A DNA stretch of 64,000 bases from Paenibacillus tarimensis (GTDB lineage: Bacteria; Bacillota; Bacilli; Paenibacillales; Paenibacillaceae). Within the stretch, counting starts at the first letter, position 1. Every line of letters starts with the position of its first letter. The translations under genes were made by a program, and so were the position numbers. The notes under the pieces are model-generated. The model ran no database searches. It was not told where the DNA came from and saw only the letters and a program-made list of their open reading frames with translations. The stretch is from contig NZ_JAKGAO010000007.1 in assembly GCF_021532315.1 (NCBI RefSeq), positions 234,285-298,284 of the forward strand, in the 5' to 3' direction. Of this stretch, positions 35,496 through 43,680 are shown piece after piece.

Positions 35496-35888
35496 ATGAG
35501 CGCTTATCATACTCTTTTCGACGCAATCGGCGGAGAACCTGCCGTAAGATCGATAGTTGAAGCATTTTACCCAAAAGTACAGGAGCATGAGCTGCTTTCT
35601 CCGCTATTCCCCGAAGACATTACACCCGTGATGGAGAAGCAGTTTTTGTTTTTGACCCAGTTTTTCGGGGGGCCCCAGCTCTATTCGGATCGGTACGGTC
35701 ATCCGATGATGCGGGCAAGGCACATGCCTTTCCCGATTGATAAGCAGCGGGCTGAAGCCTGGCTGGATTGTATGCGGAGAGCTCTGCAGGAGACGGACAT
35801 ACCGCCGGATCTGCAGATAATGCTGCTTGAACGATTGTCTGGTCCTGCCCATCACTTTATCAACACAGACGAACCTGAGGAGGCCTGA
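35496..35888 (+). CDS. Truncated hemoglobin, group II
   Basis: About 130 residues, a standard length. LFDAIGGEPAVRSIVEAFY at the start, LSPLFPED, FFGGPQLYSDRYGHPMMRARHMPFPI (proximal His in RARHMPF) and a C-terminal LSGPAHHFIN match group II truncated globins (YjbI/GlbO). It binds heme and O2 or NO. In-frame ATGs at 35478, 35484 and 35496; the last fits the family start best and has GGAG upstream at 12 nt. The DUF2225 gene begins directly after, so one operon. Confidence 0.92.
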   Translation: MSAYHTLFDAIGGEPAVRSIVEAFYPKVQEHELLSPLFPEDITPVMEKQFLFLTQFFGGPQLYSDRYGHPMMRARHMPFPIDKQRAEAWLDCMRRALQETDIPPDLQIMLLERLSGPAHHFINTDEPEEA

Positions 35889-35889
35889 C

Positions 35890-36591
35890 GTGTTAGAGCC
35901 ATTATTTCAAGTCAAAATTAAATGTCCATGCTGCGAGAATGAATTCATGAGCTCACGCGTACGACCAAGCTTTAAGAAGTCGATCAAGACGGATACGGAC
36001 TTCTGCCATTATTACAAGGAAGAAGTAAATCCCGAATACTATGTGGTTCGTGTATGCCCGATGTGCGGCTTCGCTTCTACGGAGAATGCGAAGCAGGATC
36101 TGAATGACCGCCAGCGAAAATTGTACTACGAGAAAATCGGCGCCAACTGGGTCTCCCGTGATTATGGCGGGGCGCGCAGCTGGGAAGAGGCACTGGCTGC
36201 TTATAAGCTGGCCCTTCTCTGCGCCCAGATCATCGGTGAGAAGGACCGGGTTGTTGCGGGACTGCTCCATCATATAGCGTGGCTGTACCGTTACAAGTCC
36301 AACGAGGAGCAGGAGCTGCGGTTCCTGAGATTTGCTCTGGATGCTTATATCAAGGTGTATGAGGTTGAAGGCGTATCGGTGAACAATGCCAAGCTGATGT
36401 ACCTGATCGGGGAGCTTCACCGCAGGGTGGATGAACCGTATGCAGCTGTGAAGTGGTTCGGCCGGGTCATTAATGATAAGAGTATTGTGGATGCTGCCAT
36501 GATCCGTGCTTCAAGGGAGCAGTGGCAGCTGCTGAGGGAAGAGATGAAGGCGAAACAGCTGGAGCTTCCCGAAGAGATGGAGGAGGCTTAA
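35890..36591 (+). CDS. DUF2225 zinc-cysteine protein
   Basis: About 233 residues beginning at a GTG just 1 nt after the hemoglobin stop, with AGGAGG 5 nt upstream. Cys pairs CPCCENEF and VCPMCGFAS form a metal site; the rest is helical (TPR-like helices; AYKLALLCAQIIGEKDRVV and RFALDAYIKVYEVEG). This is the DUF2225 family, widely conserved near globins and other genes in Firmicutes, with no assigned function. A shared operon with the globin suggests a heme or redox context, but this is inference. Confidence 0.85.
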   Translation: MLEPLFQVKIKCPCCENEFMSSRVRPSFKKSIKTDTDFCHYYKEEVNPEYYVVRVCPMCGFASTENAKQDLNDRQRKLYYEKIGANWVSRDYGGARSWEEALAAYKLALLCAQIIGEKDRVVAGLLHHIAWLYRYKSNEEQELRFLRFALDAYIKVYEVEGVSVNNAKLMYLIGELHRRVDEPYAAVKWFGRVINDKSIVDAAMIRASREQWQLLREEMKAKQLELPEEMEEA

Positions 36592-36611
36592 GGCAGCAGC
36601 AGACGGCAGGG

Positions 36612-36851
36612 CTACCGTCTGCGCGGCAAATCCTGATCGCTGAGCAGATAATCATGGTCAGCATCTATAATGGTGAGCCTGCTGCGGCAGCAGGGAAAGA
36701 CAAGCAGTCTCTTCTTGCCGGAGCGGATATCGTCAAGCTCAGCAGGCTTAACCGGTATAAGGACGTTGGAGCTGTGGCAGTAAGGGCATTCTGGAATATA
36801 CAGATCGTTCATAATCAGGTCGTAAGGAAGCGCGCGCTCGAATGGGATCAT
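36612..36851 (-). CDS. Small zinc-ribbon-like protein
   Basis: 79 residues. PECPYCHSSNVLIP and VFPCCRSRLTIIDA give two Cys pairs in a rubredoxin/zinc-ribbon layout; the rest is polar. ATG at 36851 overlaps the stop of the preceding gene (ATGA), so translation is coupled. I do not recognise the family; a nucleic-acid- or protein-binding adaptor is possible. Confidence 0.65.
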   Translation of the reverse strand: MIPFERALPYDLIMNDLYIPECPYCHSSNVLIPVKPAELDDIRSGKKRLLVFPCCRSRLTIIDADHDYLLSDQDLPRRR

Positions 36852-37084
36852 GAAGGTTCATCCTGACCATTCCGGCGGGGAGCTTCCTTGCTTGCGCTGC
36901 TGCCCGTACTGCCCGCACTGTTATCGCCTGGGGAAGCGCCGGCAGCTTGTTCAGAAGCGGCAAGCTCAGCGAGCTTCTGCAGAAGAATATGTCTTGGCAT
37001 ATGCATCAGATGCTCGAGCGGTACGCCCAGCTGTTTGGATAGCTTGATTGCGGTATCGGGTGATATTTGCAGTGGTCCTGCCAT
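36848..37084 (-). CDS. Small protein of unknown function, co-translated with zinc-ribbon protein
   Basis: 78 residues. The N-terminal ~40 are helical (ISPDTAIKLSKQLGVPLEHL, MPRHILLQKLAELA) and resemble the start of a small helical DNA- or protein-binding domain; the second half is low complexity (Ala/Gly/Ser/Asn-rich) and likely disordered. AGGAGG sits 8 bp before the ATG, one of the best sites in the window. It overlaps the zinc-ribbon gene by 4 bp. Divergent from the oligoendopeptidase gene. Real gene on signal evidence; function unknown. Confidence 0.65.
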   Translation of the reverse strand: MAGPLQISPDTAIKLSKQLGVPLEHLMHMPRHILLQKLAELAASEQAAGASPGDNSAGSTGSSASKEAPRRNGQDEPS

Positions 37085-37205
37085 CTGAATTTCCTCCTGT
37101 AGCCGAAATCGCTGGCCGCAAGTGAAGCAGGCGGGGCGATTTGCTTGTTATTTGTTGAAACAATTAGGGCTGTTTAATCGTCTTATCGCATATTAAAGTT
37201 ATACA

Positions 37206-37242
37206 CTGCCGGCCTGATTTCCGCAAATCGGCAGGCCGGCAG
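37206..37242 (+). other. GC-rich hairpin in leader of oligoendopeptidase gene
   Basis: CTGCCGGCCTG / CAGGCCGGCAG (11 bp) with a 15-nt loop, in the 210-bp divergent gap. The next bases (GCTTAGTTC) are weakly T-rich, so it might be a terminator or leader structure. Confidence 0.4.
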
Positions 37243-37297
37243 GCTTAGTTCTTTCATGCTGTACTACATACGAATAATTGCGAGAGGAGAAAGTGGT

Positions 37298-39088
37298 ATG
37301 GGTAAATTACCGTTACGCTGGGATCTGGACAGTCTCTATGAGGGAGGTTCGGAATCATCTGCATTCGCACGCATGCTGGAGCAGCTGCAGACGGATATTC
37401 GTGCTTTGGCGGACTCACTGAATGCGTCAGGCGAGGAGGTAACAGCCTCACAGCTTACTGACTGGACGATTCAGGCGCAGAGCATTATGGCCCGCCTGCG
37501 TGAAGCAGATTCGTTTGCGGGCTGCTTGATGGCAGAGAATGTAACGGACCGCAGAGCGATCAGCCTGAACGACAGAATCAAGAATCTGGTTGCTGATTTT
37601 GAAGGACTGATGACGCGGTATGATGAAGCGCTGGGCAAGGCGGATGATGCCTTGTGGACAGGCTGGCTTGCTGAAGAACCGGCTTCCCCTGTTGCCTTCT
37701 ATCTGAATGAAAGGCGTGAGCTGGCGAAGGAGAAGCTGCCGCCCGAGCAGGAGGCGCTTGCCGGAGACTTGGCGGTGAACGGTTACCATGGTTGGGGCGA
37801 GCTGTACAACACTATTGTCAGTCTGGCCAGATTTGAAGCCGCTGATGAAACCGGTGAGAAGCGGGTCTATTCCGCCGGGCAGCTGGACAATCTCCTCTCC
37901 CATGGGGACAGAGCTGTCCGCGCGTCTGCATTCGATGTATGGGAGAAGGAATGGACGCGCCAGGAGGATCTGTGTGCCGACGCCTTGAACAGGCTGGCAG
38001 GCTTCCGGCTGAAGCTGTATGAGCGCAGAGGCTGGGACTCCGTGTTGAAGGAGCCGCTGCAGATGAACCGCATGAGTGAAGCGACACTGCAGGCGATGTG
38101 GCAGGCGGTCGAGGAAGGCAAGCCTGCACTGGTTGAATATTTGAAGCGCAAGGCCAAGCTGCTGGGCCTTGAACAGCTGGACTGGCATGATGTGGAGGCC
38201 CCTATTGCCAAGAGTGTCCGCAAGGTTGGCTATGAAGAAGCGGCGTCGTTCATTGAGGAGCAGTTCGCAGGCTTCAGCCCTGATCTTGCTGAGTTTACGA
38301 AGATGGCCTTCGAGAAGGGTTGGATCGAAGCCGAGGACCGCAGCGGCAAGCGTCCCGGCGGCTTCTGCACATCCCTCCCGGTCAGCGGCGAGACAAGAAT
38401 CTTCATGACTTATTCGGGCACGGCATCGAACGTATCGACTCTGGCCCATGAGCTTGGACATGCCTATCATCAGCATGTGATGAAGGATCTCCCGCCTTTT
38501 GCCCAAGAATATGCGATGAATGTGGCGGAGACGGCTTCGACATTTGCTGAGATGATTGTATCCGATTCAGCCGTACGGGCGGCGCAGGACCCGGAAGAAA
38601 AGCTGTCTCTAATCGAGGATAAGATTCAGCGTTCGGTCGCATTCTTCATGAACATACATGCCCGGTTTCTGTTCGAAACCCGCTTCTACGACCGGCGCAG
38701 GCAGGGTCTTGTCAGTGCGGCCGAGCTGTCCGAGCTTATGGAAAAGGCGCAGCGGGAAGCATTCGGCGGGGTCCTGGGCGAGGTGCATCCGCATTTCTGG
38801 GCTTCGAAGCTTCACTTCTACCTGACGGATGTGCCATTCTATAACTTTCCGTATACATTTGGCTTCCTGTTCAGCAGCGGCATCTATGCAAGGGCAGCGG
38901 CAGAAGGTCCGGCTTTTGCGGAACGTTATGTAAATCTGCTTCGCGATACAGCCAGCCTTACGGTGGAAGAGCTGGCAGAGAAGCATCTGGGTGTCCGTCT
39001 AGATGATGTGGCCTTCTGGCGCGAAGCGGTCGCCATCTCCGTGAAGGATGTAGAGCAGTTTCTTGAGATGACTGCTGATCAGGCGTAA
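37298..39088 (+). CDS. pepF: M3-family oligoendopeptidase F-type metallopeptidase
   Basis: About 596 residues. It cuts short oligopeptides in the cytoplasm. Family start LPLRWDLDSLYEGG, then the zinc motif TLAHELGHAYHQHV (HELGH) with the downstream Glu helix (NVAETASTFAEMIV) and FLFSSGIYARA at the C-terminus. Size is normal for PepF (~600). ATG at 37298 follows AGAGGAG; an earlier in-frame ATG at 37256 is unlikely. A single gene followed by a strong terminator. Confidence 0.94.
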   Translation: MGKLPLRWDLDSLYEGGSESSAFARMLEQLQTDIRALADSLNASGEEVTASQLTDWTIQAQSIMARLREADSFAGCLMAENVTDRRAISLNDRIKNLVADFEGLMTRYDEALGKADDALWTGWLAEEPASPVAFYLNERRELAKEKLPPEQEALAGDLAVNGYHGWGELYNTIVSLARFEAADETGEKRVYSAGQLDNLLSHGDRAVRASAFDVWEKEWTRQEDLCADALNRLAGFRLKLYERRGWDSVLKEPLQMNRMSEATLQAMWQAVEEGKPALVEYLKRKAKLLGLEQLDWHDVEAPIAKSVRKVGYEEAASFIEEQFAGFSPDLAEFTKMAFEKGWIEAEDRSGKRPGGFCTSLPVSGETRIFMTYSGTASNVSTLAHELGHAYHQHVMKDLPPFAQEYAMNVAETASTFAEMIVSDSAVRAAQDPEEKLSLIEDKIQRSVAFFMNIHARFLFETRFYDRRRQGLVSAAELSELMEKAQREAFGGVLGEVHPHFWASKLHFYLTDVPFYNFPYTFGFLFSSGIYARAAAEGPAFAERYVNLLRDTASLTVEELAEKHLGVRLDDVAFWREAVAISVKDVEQFLEMTADQA

Positions 39089-39169
39089 GGTTTAAGCCTC
39101 GGCTGCTTCTGCATCCAGCTGTAAGTAAGATTAATACATCATAAATGAAGTGATTTTGAATATATAGTG

Positions 39170-39200
39170 AACCCGGTTCGGTCTCCGAGCCGGGTTTTTT
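39170..39200 (+). terminator. Intrinsic terminator after pepF
   Basis: AACCCGGTTCGG / CCGAGCCGGGTT (12 bp with one wobble) with a 3-nt loop and a run of T. Confidence 0.9.
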
Positions 39201-39214
39201 TGTGATATATGTCA

Positions 39215-39243
39215 TTGCACTTGGAAATATTGTGTATTATATT
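39215..39243 (+). promoter_or_regulatory. SigmaA promoter candidate for ccpN operon
   Basis: TTGCAC, 17-bp spacer, TATATT; starts transcription about 45-75 bp before ccpN. The surrounding DNA is very AT-rich, unlike the flanks. Confidence 0.55.
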
Positions 39244-39295
39244 TAATTATGCTACATTATATATCGAATAAGTGATTTTATATATACAGGTGGGG

Positions 39296-39955
39296 ATGGG
39301 AATCGAACTTACGGCGCGTCAATTGGAATTAATCAGTCTGGTGAAGCAGCATGCGCCTGTTACAGGCGAGCAGCTGGCTGAGATGCTGGGGGTAAGCCGT
39401 CCGACCCTTAGGTCGGACCTTTCTCTGCTCGTGATGCTGGGCATGCTTGACGCCAAGCCCAAGGTCGGTTACTTCCTGGGTACGGCTTACCGGGCGGAGT
39501 CCGGCAGGCTGAGCGGCTTCAACCAATTAAAGGTCAAGGAGGTGCAGGCGGTACCGGTTAGTGTCGCGGAGACTCAGTCTGTGCACGACGCGGTGGTGAC
39601 ATTGTTCACGGAGAATGTGAACACCCTGCTGGTTGTAGACAGTCAGCAGCGGTTTGTCGGCATTATTACGCCGAAGGATTTACTGAAGGTGACCCTTGGC
39701 AATCCGAATGCCGAGGCGATTCCGGTCAGCATGGTGATGACCCGCTACCCGAACATTGTGACAGCGGCACCGGATGAGCTTGTCCGGGATGCCATACGCA
39801 AGATGGTCACCCATGAGTTGGACTGTCTTCCGGTTATCGACATCAGCTCCAGCAGCGGGCGTGAGGCGACGGGCTGGATAACGAAGACGCATGTAATCAG
39901 TCTCTTCGGTGATATCGTGTCCGCTGCACAGTTGGGAGGGCAGTCGGACAGATGA
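39296..39955 (+). CDS. ccpN: CcpN-family transcriptional repressor of gluconeogenesis
   Basis: About 220 residues. Winged HTH (about 1-60; MGIELTARQLELISLVKQHA, VSRPTLRSDL) followed by two CBS domains (about 80-140 and 145-215; SVHDAVVTLFTENVNTLLVV, YPNIVTAAPDELVRDA). B. subtilis CcpN represses gapB and pckA during glycolysis and senses ATP/ADP through its CBS pair. The next gene is YqfL-like, the B. subtilis partner, which supports the name. GTG 39272, GTG 39290 and ATG 39296 are in frame; the conserved N-terminus favours 39296 although its ribosome site is poor. ATGA overlap with the next gene. Confidence 0.88.
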   Translation: MGIELTARQLELISLVKQHAPVTGEQLAEMLGVSRPTLRSDLSLLVMLGMLDAKPKVGYFLGTAYRAESGRLSGFNQLKVKEVQAVPVSVAETQSVHDAVVTLFTENVNTLLVVDSQQRFVGIITPKDLLKVTLGNPNAEAIPVSMVMTRYPNIVTAAPDELVRDAIRKMVTHELDCLPVIDISSSSGREATGWITKTHVISLFGDIVSAAQLGGQSDR

Positions 39956-40761
39956 CGGTACAGCAGACGATTTATATTTGCTCGGATGGCGTGGGAGAGA
40001 CAGCTGAAGCGGTGGCCCAGGCAACGATGAGACAGTTTGGCGGCGACAAGGTAAGGATCAAGCGGTACGCTCCTGTGAAGGATGAGGACGAGATTATCCA
40101 GGTTGTGGCTGAAGCCTCGCAGACTGGCGGTTTTATAGCCTTTACGCTTGTTCAGCCCGAGCTGCGGGAGATGATGCGGGAAGAAGCGATGCGGCGCGGC
40201 GTACGTGCTGTCGATGTACTCGGGCCGATGATGCAGGCTTACATTGATACGTTCAACGGCATGCCGAAGCGTGAGCCCGGCCTGCTCCACACGTTGGATG
40301 ACGAGTATTACAGACGGATAGAGGCAGTTGAATTTGCCGTTAAGTTTGATGATGGCAAGGATGCAAGAGGCCTGCTGCAGGCCCAGGTCGTGCTGATCGG
40401 CGTTTCCCGGACATCGAAAACGCCGCTCAGCATTTATCTGGCCCACAAGGGTGTACGTGTGGCGAACTACCCGCTTATTCCAGAGGTCAAGCCCCCTGCT
40501 GAGCTACTGGGATCTTCAGGCAGGCTGATCGTCGGCCTTACGATGGAAGCGTCGCATATGAGGATGATCCGGAGTGAGCGGTTAAAGTCAATGGGGCTGC
40601 CTCAGAGCGCCTCCTATGCAACAGAGAAGCGGATCGAAGAGGAACTGGCTTATGCGAGGCAGGTTATGGAGACGGCAGGCTGCCGGGTTATCGATGTAAC
40701 TCGCCGCTCTATTGAGGAGACTGCCGGCATTATTATGGGATGGATGAATGAAACGGGATAG
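39952..40761 (+). CDS. yqfL: Pyruvate phosphate dikinase regulatory protein (YqfL type)
   Basis: 269 residues. Bifunctional kinase/pyrophosphorylase family (DUF299). Start IYICSDGVGETAEAVAQAT, P-loop GVSRTSKTPLSIYLA, and a C-terminal RMIRSERL are family marks. In plants and E. coli homologues switch PPDK or PEP synthase by ADP-dependent phosphorylation; in Bacillus, YqfL modulates CcpN. Coupled to ccpN by an ATGA overlap. Length matches. Confidence 0.92.
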   Translation: MTVQQTIYICSDGVGETAEAVAQATMRQFGGDKVRIKRYAPVKDEDEIIQVVAEASQTGGFIAFTLVQPELREMMREEAMRRGVRAVDVLGPMMQAYIDTFNGMPKREPGLLHTLDDEYYRRIEAVEFAVKFDDGKDARGLLQAQVVLIGVSRTSKTPLSIYLAHKGVRVANYPLIPEVKPPAELLGSSGRLIVGLTMEASHMRMIRSERLKSMGLPQSASYATEKRIEEELAYARQVMETAGCRVIDVTRRSIEETAGIIMGWMNETG

Positions 40762-40791
40762 AACAGGCAAGACAGAATAGGGAGGTTCGGT

Positions 40792-41757
40792 ATGGAGAGG
40801 GAACTAGCGCTTGAACTGGTACGTGTGACGGAGCTTGCGGCATTGTCGGCATCCCCTTGGATGGGGCGGGGAGACAAGAACAGCGCAGATGGAGCAGCAA
40901 CCGAGGCAATGCGCCGGATGTTCGATTCCGTATCGATTGAGGGAACGGTCGTCATCGGAGAAGGTGAGATGGATGAGGCGCCGATGCTGTTTATCGGCGA
41001 GGAGGTCGGAAGCGGCAACGGCCCGAAGGTGGACGTGGCGGTTGATCCGCTGGAGGGAACAGAGATTGTCGCCAAGGGCCTGAATAACGCGATGTCTGTC
41101 CTGGCCGTTGCAGGTAAGGGACAGCTGCTGCATGCACCGGATATGTATATGGAGAAGCTGGCGGTAGGACCGGCTTTGGCCGGCAAGCTGAACGTGCTGG
41201 ACCCGATCCGGACAACTGTTGAGAAGGCTGCGCTTGCACTAGGGAAGCCGCTGTCGGACCTGACGGTGATCCTGCTGGACCGGGACCGCCATGCGGAAAT
41301 TACCGCTGAGCTACGTACAGCTGGAGTGCGGATCAAGTTTCTCTCCGATGGCGATGTGGCGGGCGCCATGGCGCCGTCCTTCCCCGAAACGGGTATAGAT
41401 TTGTACGTGGGATCAGGAGGTGCTCCTGAAGGGGTGCTCGCCGCTGCTGCGCTGAAATGCCTGGGCGGTGAAATTCAGGGCAGGCTCATGCCGGAGAACG
41501 ACGAACAGTTCCAACGGTGCATCGACATGGGCATGACGGATCCCCGCCGCGTGCTGACGATGGACGATATGGTAGGCACGGGAGATGTTATTTTTGCAGC
41601 AACCGGCGTAACGCCGGGCGAGTTCCTCGGCGGCGTCCGTTATTTGCCGGATCAGCGGGCGGAGACCCATTCCATGGTCATGAGGGGCAAGACACGGACG
41701 ATCCGCTATATCAAATCCCTCCACTATTTGCCGAATAAGCCGCTGCTGCGCAAGTAA
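40792..41757 (+). CDS. glpX: Class II fructose-1,6-bisphosphatase
   Basis: 321 residues. It removes the 1-phosphate in gluconeogenesis. GRGDKNSADGAATEAMR, VVIGEGEMDEAPML and DVAVDPLEGT (metal-binding Asp/Glu/Glu set) are diagnostic of GlpX. GGGAGG precedes the ATG, and the yqfL stop is only 30 bp upstream, so ccpN-yqfL-glpX probably form one transcript, placing a gluconeogenic enzyme under the same promoter as its regulator. That arrangement differs from B. subtilis, where glpX lies elsewhere. Confidence 0.93.
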   Translation: MERELALELVRVTELAALSASPWMGRGDKNSADGAATEAMRRMFDSVSIEGTVVIGEGEMDEAPMLFIGEEVGSGNGPKVDVAVDPLEGTEIVAKGLNNAMSVLAVAGKGQLLHAPDMYMEKLAVGPALAGKLNVLDPIRTTVEKAALALGKPLSDLTVILLDRDRHAEITAELRTAGVRIKFLSDGDVAGAMAPSFPETGIDLYVGSGGAPEGVLAAAALKCLGGEIQGRLMPENDEQFQRCIDMGMTDPRRVLTMDDMVGTGDVIFAATGVTPGEFLGGVRYLPDQRAETHSMVMRGKTRTIRYIKSLHYLPNKPLLRK

Positions 41758-41853
41758 TCCGGCTGAATCGCGGCTGGACAGCGATAGAGCTGACGGCCAC
41801 AGCGCGCTTTTCGAATAGCATGATATCTATCTCGTTGAAAGGGCTGAATTAGT

Positions 41854-42252
41854 ATGGAAAAAACGTTTGTCATGGTGAAACCCGACGGTGTGCAGAGGGG
41901 CTTGATCGGTGCGGTTGTGACGCGCTTCGAGCAGAAGGGCCTGACACTGGCGGATGCGAAGGTAATGACCATCTCGCGATCGCTGGCTGAGGAGCATTAC
42001 GGCGAGCACAGGGAGAAGAAATTTTTTGGCGAGCTGGTCGATTTTATCACCTCTGGTCCTGTATTTGCTATGGTATGGGAGGGGCCGAATGCTGTGCAGA
42101 ACGCACGCACGCTGATCGGCAAGACCAATCCGGCAGAAGCTGGGCCTGGCACGATCAGGGGAGATTACGCACTTATCGTTGACAGCAATATTGTTCACGG
42201 CTCGGATTCACCGGAAAGCGCGGCCCGCGAGATCGGATTGTTCTTCGGATAG
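41854..42252 (+). CDS. ndk: Nucleoside diphosphate kinase, short C-terminus
   Basis: 132 residues. It transfers the gamma-phosphate between nucleotides. [15 protein letters not shown], phospho-His in [12 protein letters not shown], and AREIGLFF are clear. Typical bacterial Ndk has about 140-150 residues; this one stops right after GLFF, lacking the last 12-17 residues. Both the active site and fold core are intact. A promoter and terminator follow before the Tad locus. Confidence 0.92.
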   Translation: MEKTFVMVKPDGVQRGLIGAVVTRFEQKGLTLADAKVMTISRSLAEEHYGEHREKKFFGELVDFITSGPVFAMVWEGPNAVQNARTLIGKTNPAEAGPGTIRGDYALIVDSNIVHGSDSPESAAREIGLFFG

Positions 42253-42275
42253 CATGCGGTCTCTAAACTCGTCTA

Positions 42276-42304
42276 TTGACGAAAGAATATAAACGTGGTA
42301 AATT
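42276..42304 (+). promoter_or_regulatory. Promoter candidate between ndk and the Tad locus
   Basis: TTGACG, 17-bp spacer, TAAATT with a TGn extension (TGGTAAATT). Among the best promoters seen here. It would start RNA near 42311, before the hairpin at 42337. Confidence 0.55.
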
Positions 42305-42336
42305 TATCCCAAAATTACATGATAGACCGGTAACGG

Positions 42337-42390
42337 AAGCACCGTTTACGGCCTTGCAGATTCTCTGCGGGCGTAAACGGTGCTTTTTTT
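42337..42390 (+). terminator. Intrinsic terminator/attenuator before the Tad locus
   Basis: AAGCACCGTTTACG / CGTAAACGGTGCTT (14 bp) with an inner GCAGA/TCTGC stem, followed by TTTTTTT. It ends ndk transcripts, but also lies ~30 nt downstream of the promoter at 42276-42304, so it could act as an attenuator for the Tad operon. The preceding TAACGG can pair with CCGTTTA of the stem, a possible antiterminator. Confidence 0.75.
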
Positions 42391-42507
42391 GCGTCCTGAT
42401 GGTTTTTTGGCAGCGAACCCACCCAGTGTCGGCTGGTTGGTAATTATCTGCCAGCCAGGAGGGGCGGAATACCGGAGGTGCTTTAGGAACAGGAAGGGGG
42501 AATCGGG

Positions 42508-43680
42508 ATGTATCAGTTGGCGGTAGCGGTGAAGGAGGAGGGATATATCAAGCGTCTTGCTGATTATGTACGCAGCTCCCCTCAAGGTGGCGAGTGGAGG
42601 ATAACGGGCTTCACTTCAGCGGCCGCATTAAGGCAGTACATGAAGGGAGGCTACGCGGTAGATATGATGCTGGCTGCCCCGGAGTTTATGGAGGAGGCGT
42701 TCGCCTTCTGTGCTCCTTCCGTCATCAAGCTGGCATTGGTTCTCAGACCCGGTGAAGCCAGGGGGATCAACACGGGCACAGAAGAGCTGCTGCAGTACCA
42801 GCCTCTCCCTCAGCTGCTGAGGGAGATTGCGGACCGGCGCTTGGCGGGGAAACCGCATGCTGCCTTTCGGGAGGCAGGCCGGGGGGATGGGACCAAGGTG
42901 GCTGCTGTTTACTCGGCGGCAGGGGGGATTGGCAAGACGGTGACGGCCTTGAATATGGCTCACCAAGCAGCAGTTTCAGGACTTAATGTGTTCTATTTGA
43001 ACCTTGAGCCGTATGATGCAACCCCGCTGCTGCTTGGAGGTGTAGAGGAGGAGGGGTTGTCACGCTTGCTGTATGCCCTGAAGTCCCAGCCGGAAACGGC
43101 TGGTGATCTACTGCGCAAGCTCCGCAAGCAGCACCCTGTATTAAGGGCGGATTTCCTGCCGGGCGGTTCTCATCCGGATGAACGGTTTGCGATGACTCCT
43201 GAGGATGCGGGAAAGCTGCTGCAGCTTCTGCGAACAGAGGGTGGCTACGACCTGATCGTTGTCGATTTGGACAGCGTGATTCAAGATTTTCATCGGGTGA
43301 TCTTCGAGGCGAGCACGACTATTGTTTGGCTGACTACGAGAGACGCTATTGTAAGGCGCAAGACAGAGATTGCGCTGCAGTACATTGAACGCGGATGGCC
43401 CGAGATCCGTGAACAGCTAATGAACGCAGTCTGCTGGGTGCAGACACGGATGCTGGATGGAATACAGCCGGACGGAGATGGGCGTGATACAGGCAGGATG
43501 CCCGTGACGGGCATTCTCCCGTATGTCCCGGAATGGAAATGGATACAGCCGGGCCAGCTGCTCGGTTCAATGGCATTCCAGGCAGCAATAGTTATGCTGC
43601 TGGATAAGCTCTGCCTGAAGGGGGGCGAGGCCGTTGTTGCTTGCGGAGGAAGACATCCTGCTGCTGCGGGACCAGGTTAA
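42508..43680 (+). CDS. TadZ/CpaE-like ATPase of the Tad pilus locus
   Basis: 390 residues. The first ~115 residues resemble a degenerate receiver-like domain; from about residue 128 comes a MinD/ParA-type fold: VYSAAGGIGKTVTALNMA, FYLNLEPYDATPLLL, GGYDLIVVDLDS. The deviant Walker A lysine of MinD/ParA (KGGxGKT) is replaced by Ala (AAGGIGKT), as in some TadZ. TadZ places the pilus machinery at a cell pole or site. GAGGGGG-type site (GGAAGGGGG) precedes the ATG. First gene of the locus; its stop lies about 45 bp inside tadA. Confidence 0.82.
   Translation: MYQLAVAVKEEGYIKRLADYVRSSPQGGEWRITGFTSAAALRQYMKGGYAVDMMLAAPEFMEEAFAFCAPSVIKLALVLRPGEARGINTGTEELLQYQPLPQLLREIADRRLAGKPHAAFREAGRGDGTKVAAVYSAAGGIGKTVTALNMAHQAAVSGLNVFYLNLEPYDATPLLLGGVEEEGLSRLLYALKSQPETAGDLLRKLRKQHPVLRADFLPGGSHPDERFAMTPEDAGKLLQLLRTEGGYDLIVVDLDSVIQDFHRVIFEASTTIVWLTTRDAIVRRKTEIALQYIERGWPEIREQLMNAVCWVQTRMLDGIQPDGDGRDTGRMPVTGILPYVPEWKWIQPGQLLGSMAFQAAIVMLLDKLCLKGGEAVVACGGRHPAAAGPG

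Noticed and set aside
42311-42507. Possible c-di-GMP, purine or other known riboswitch ahead of the Tad locus
   Set aside because: I found no conserved GEMM-I/II, purine or similar core sequence; only a promoter, a terminator and a weak antiterminator pairing are visible.
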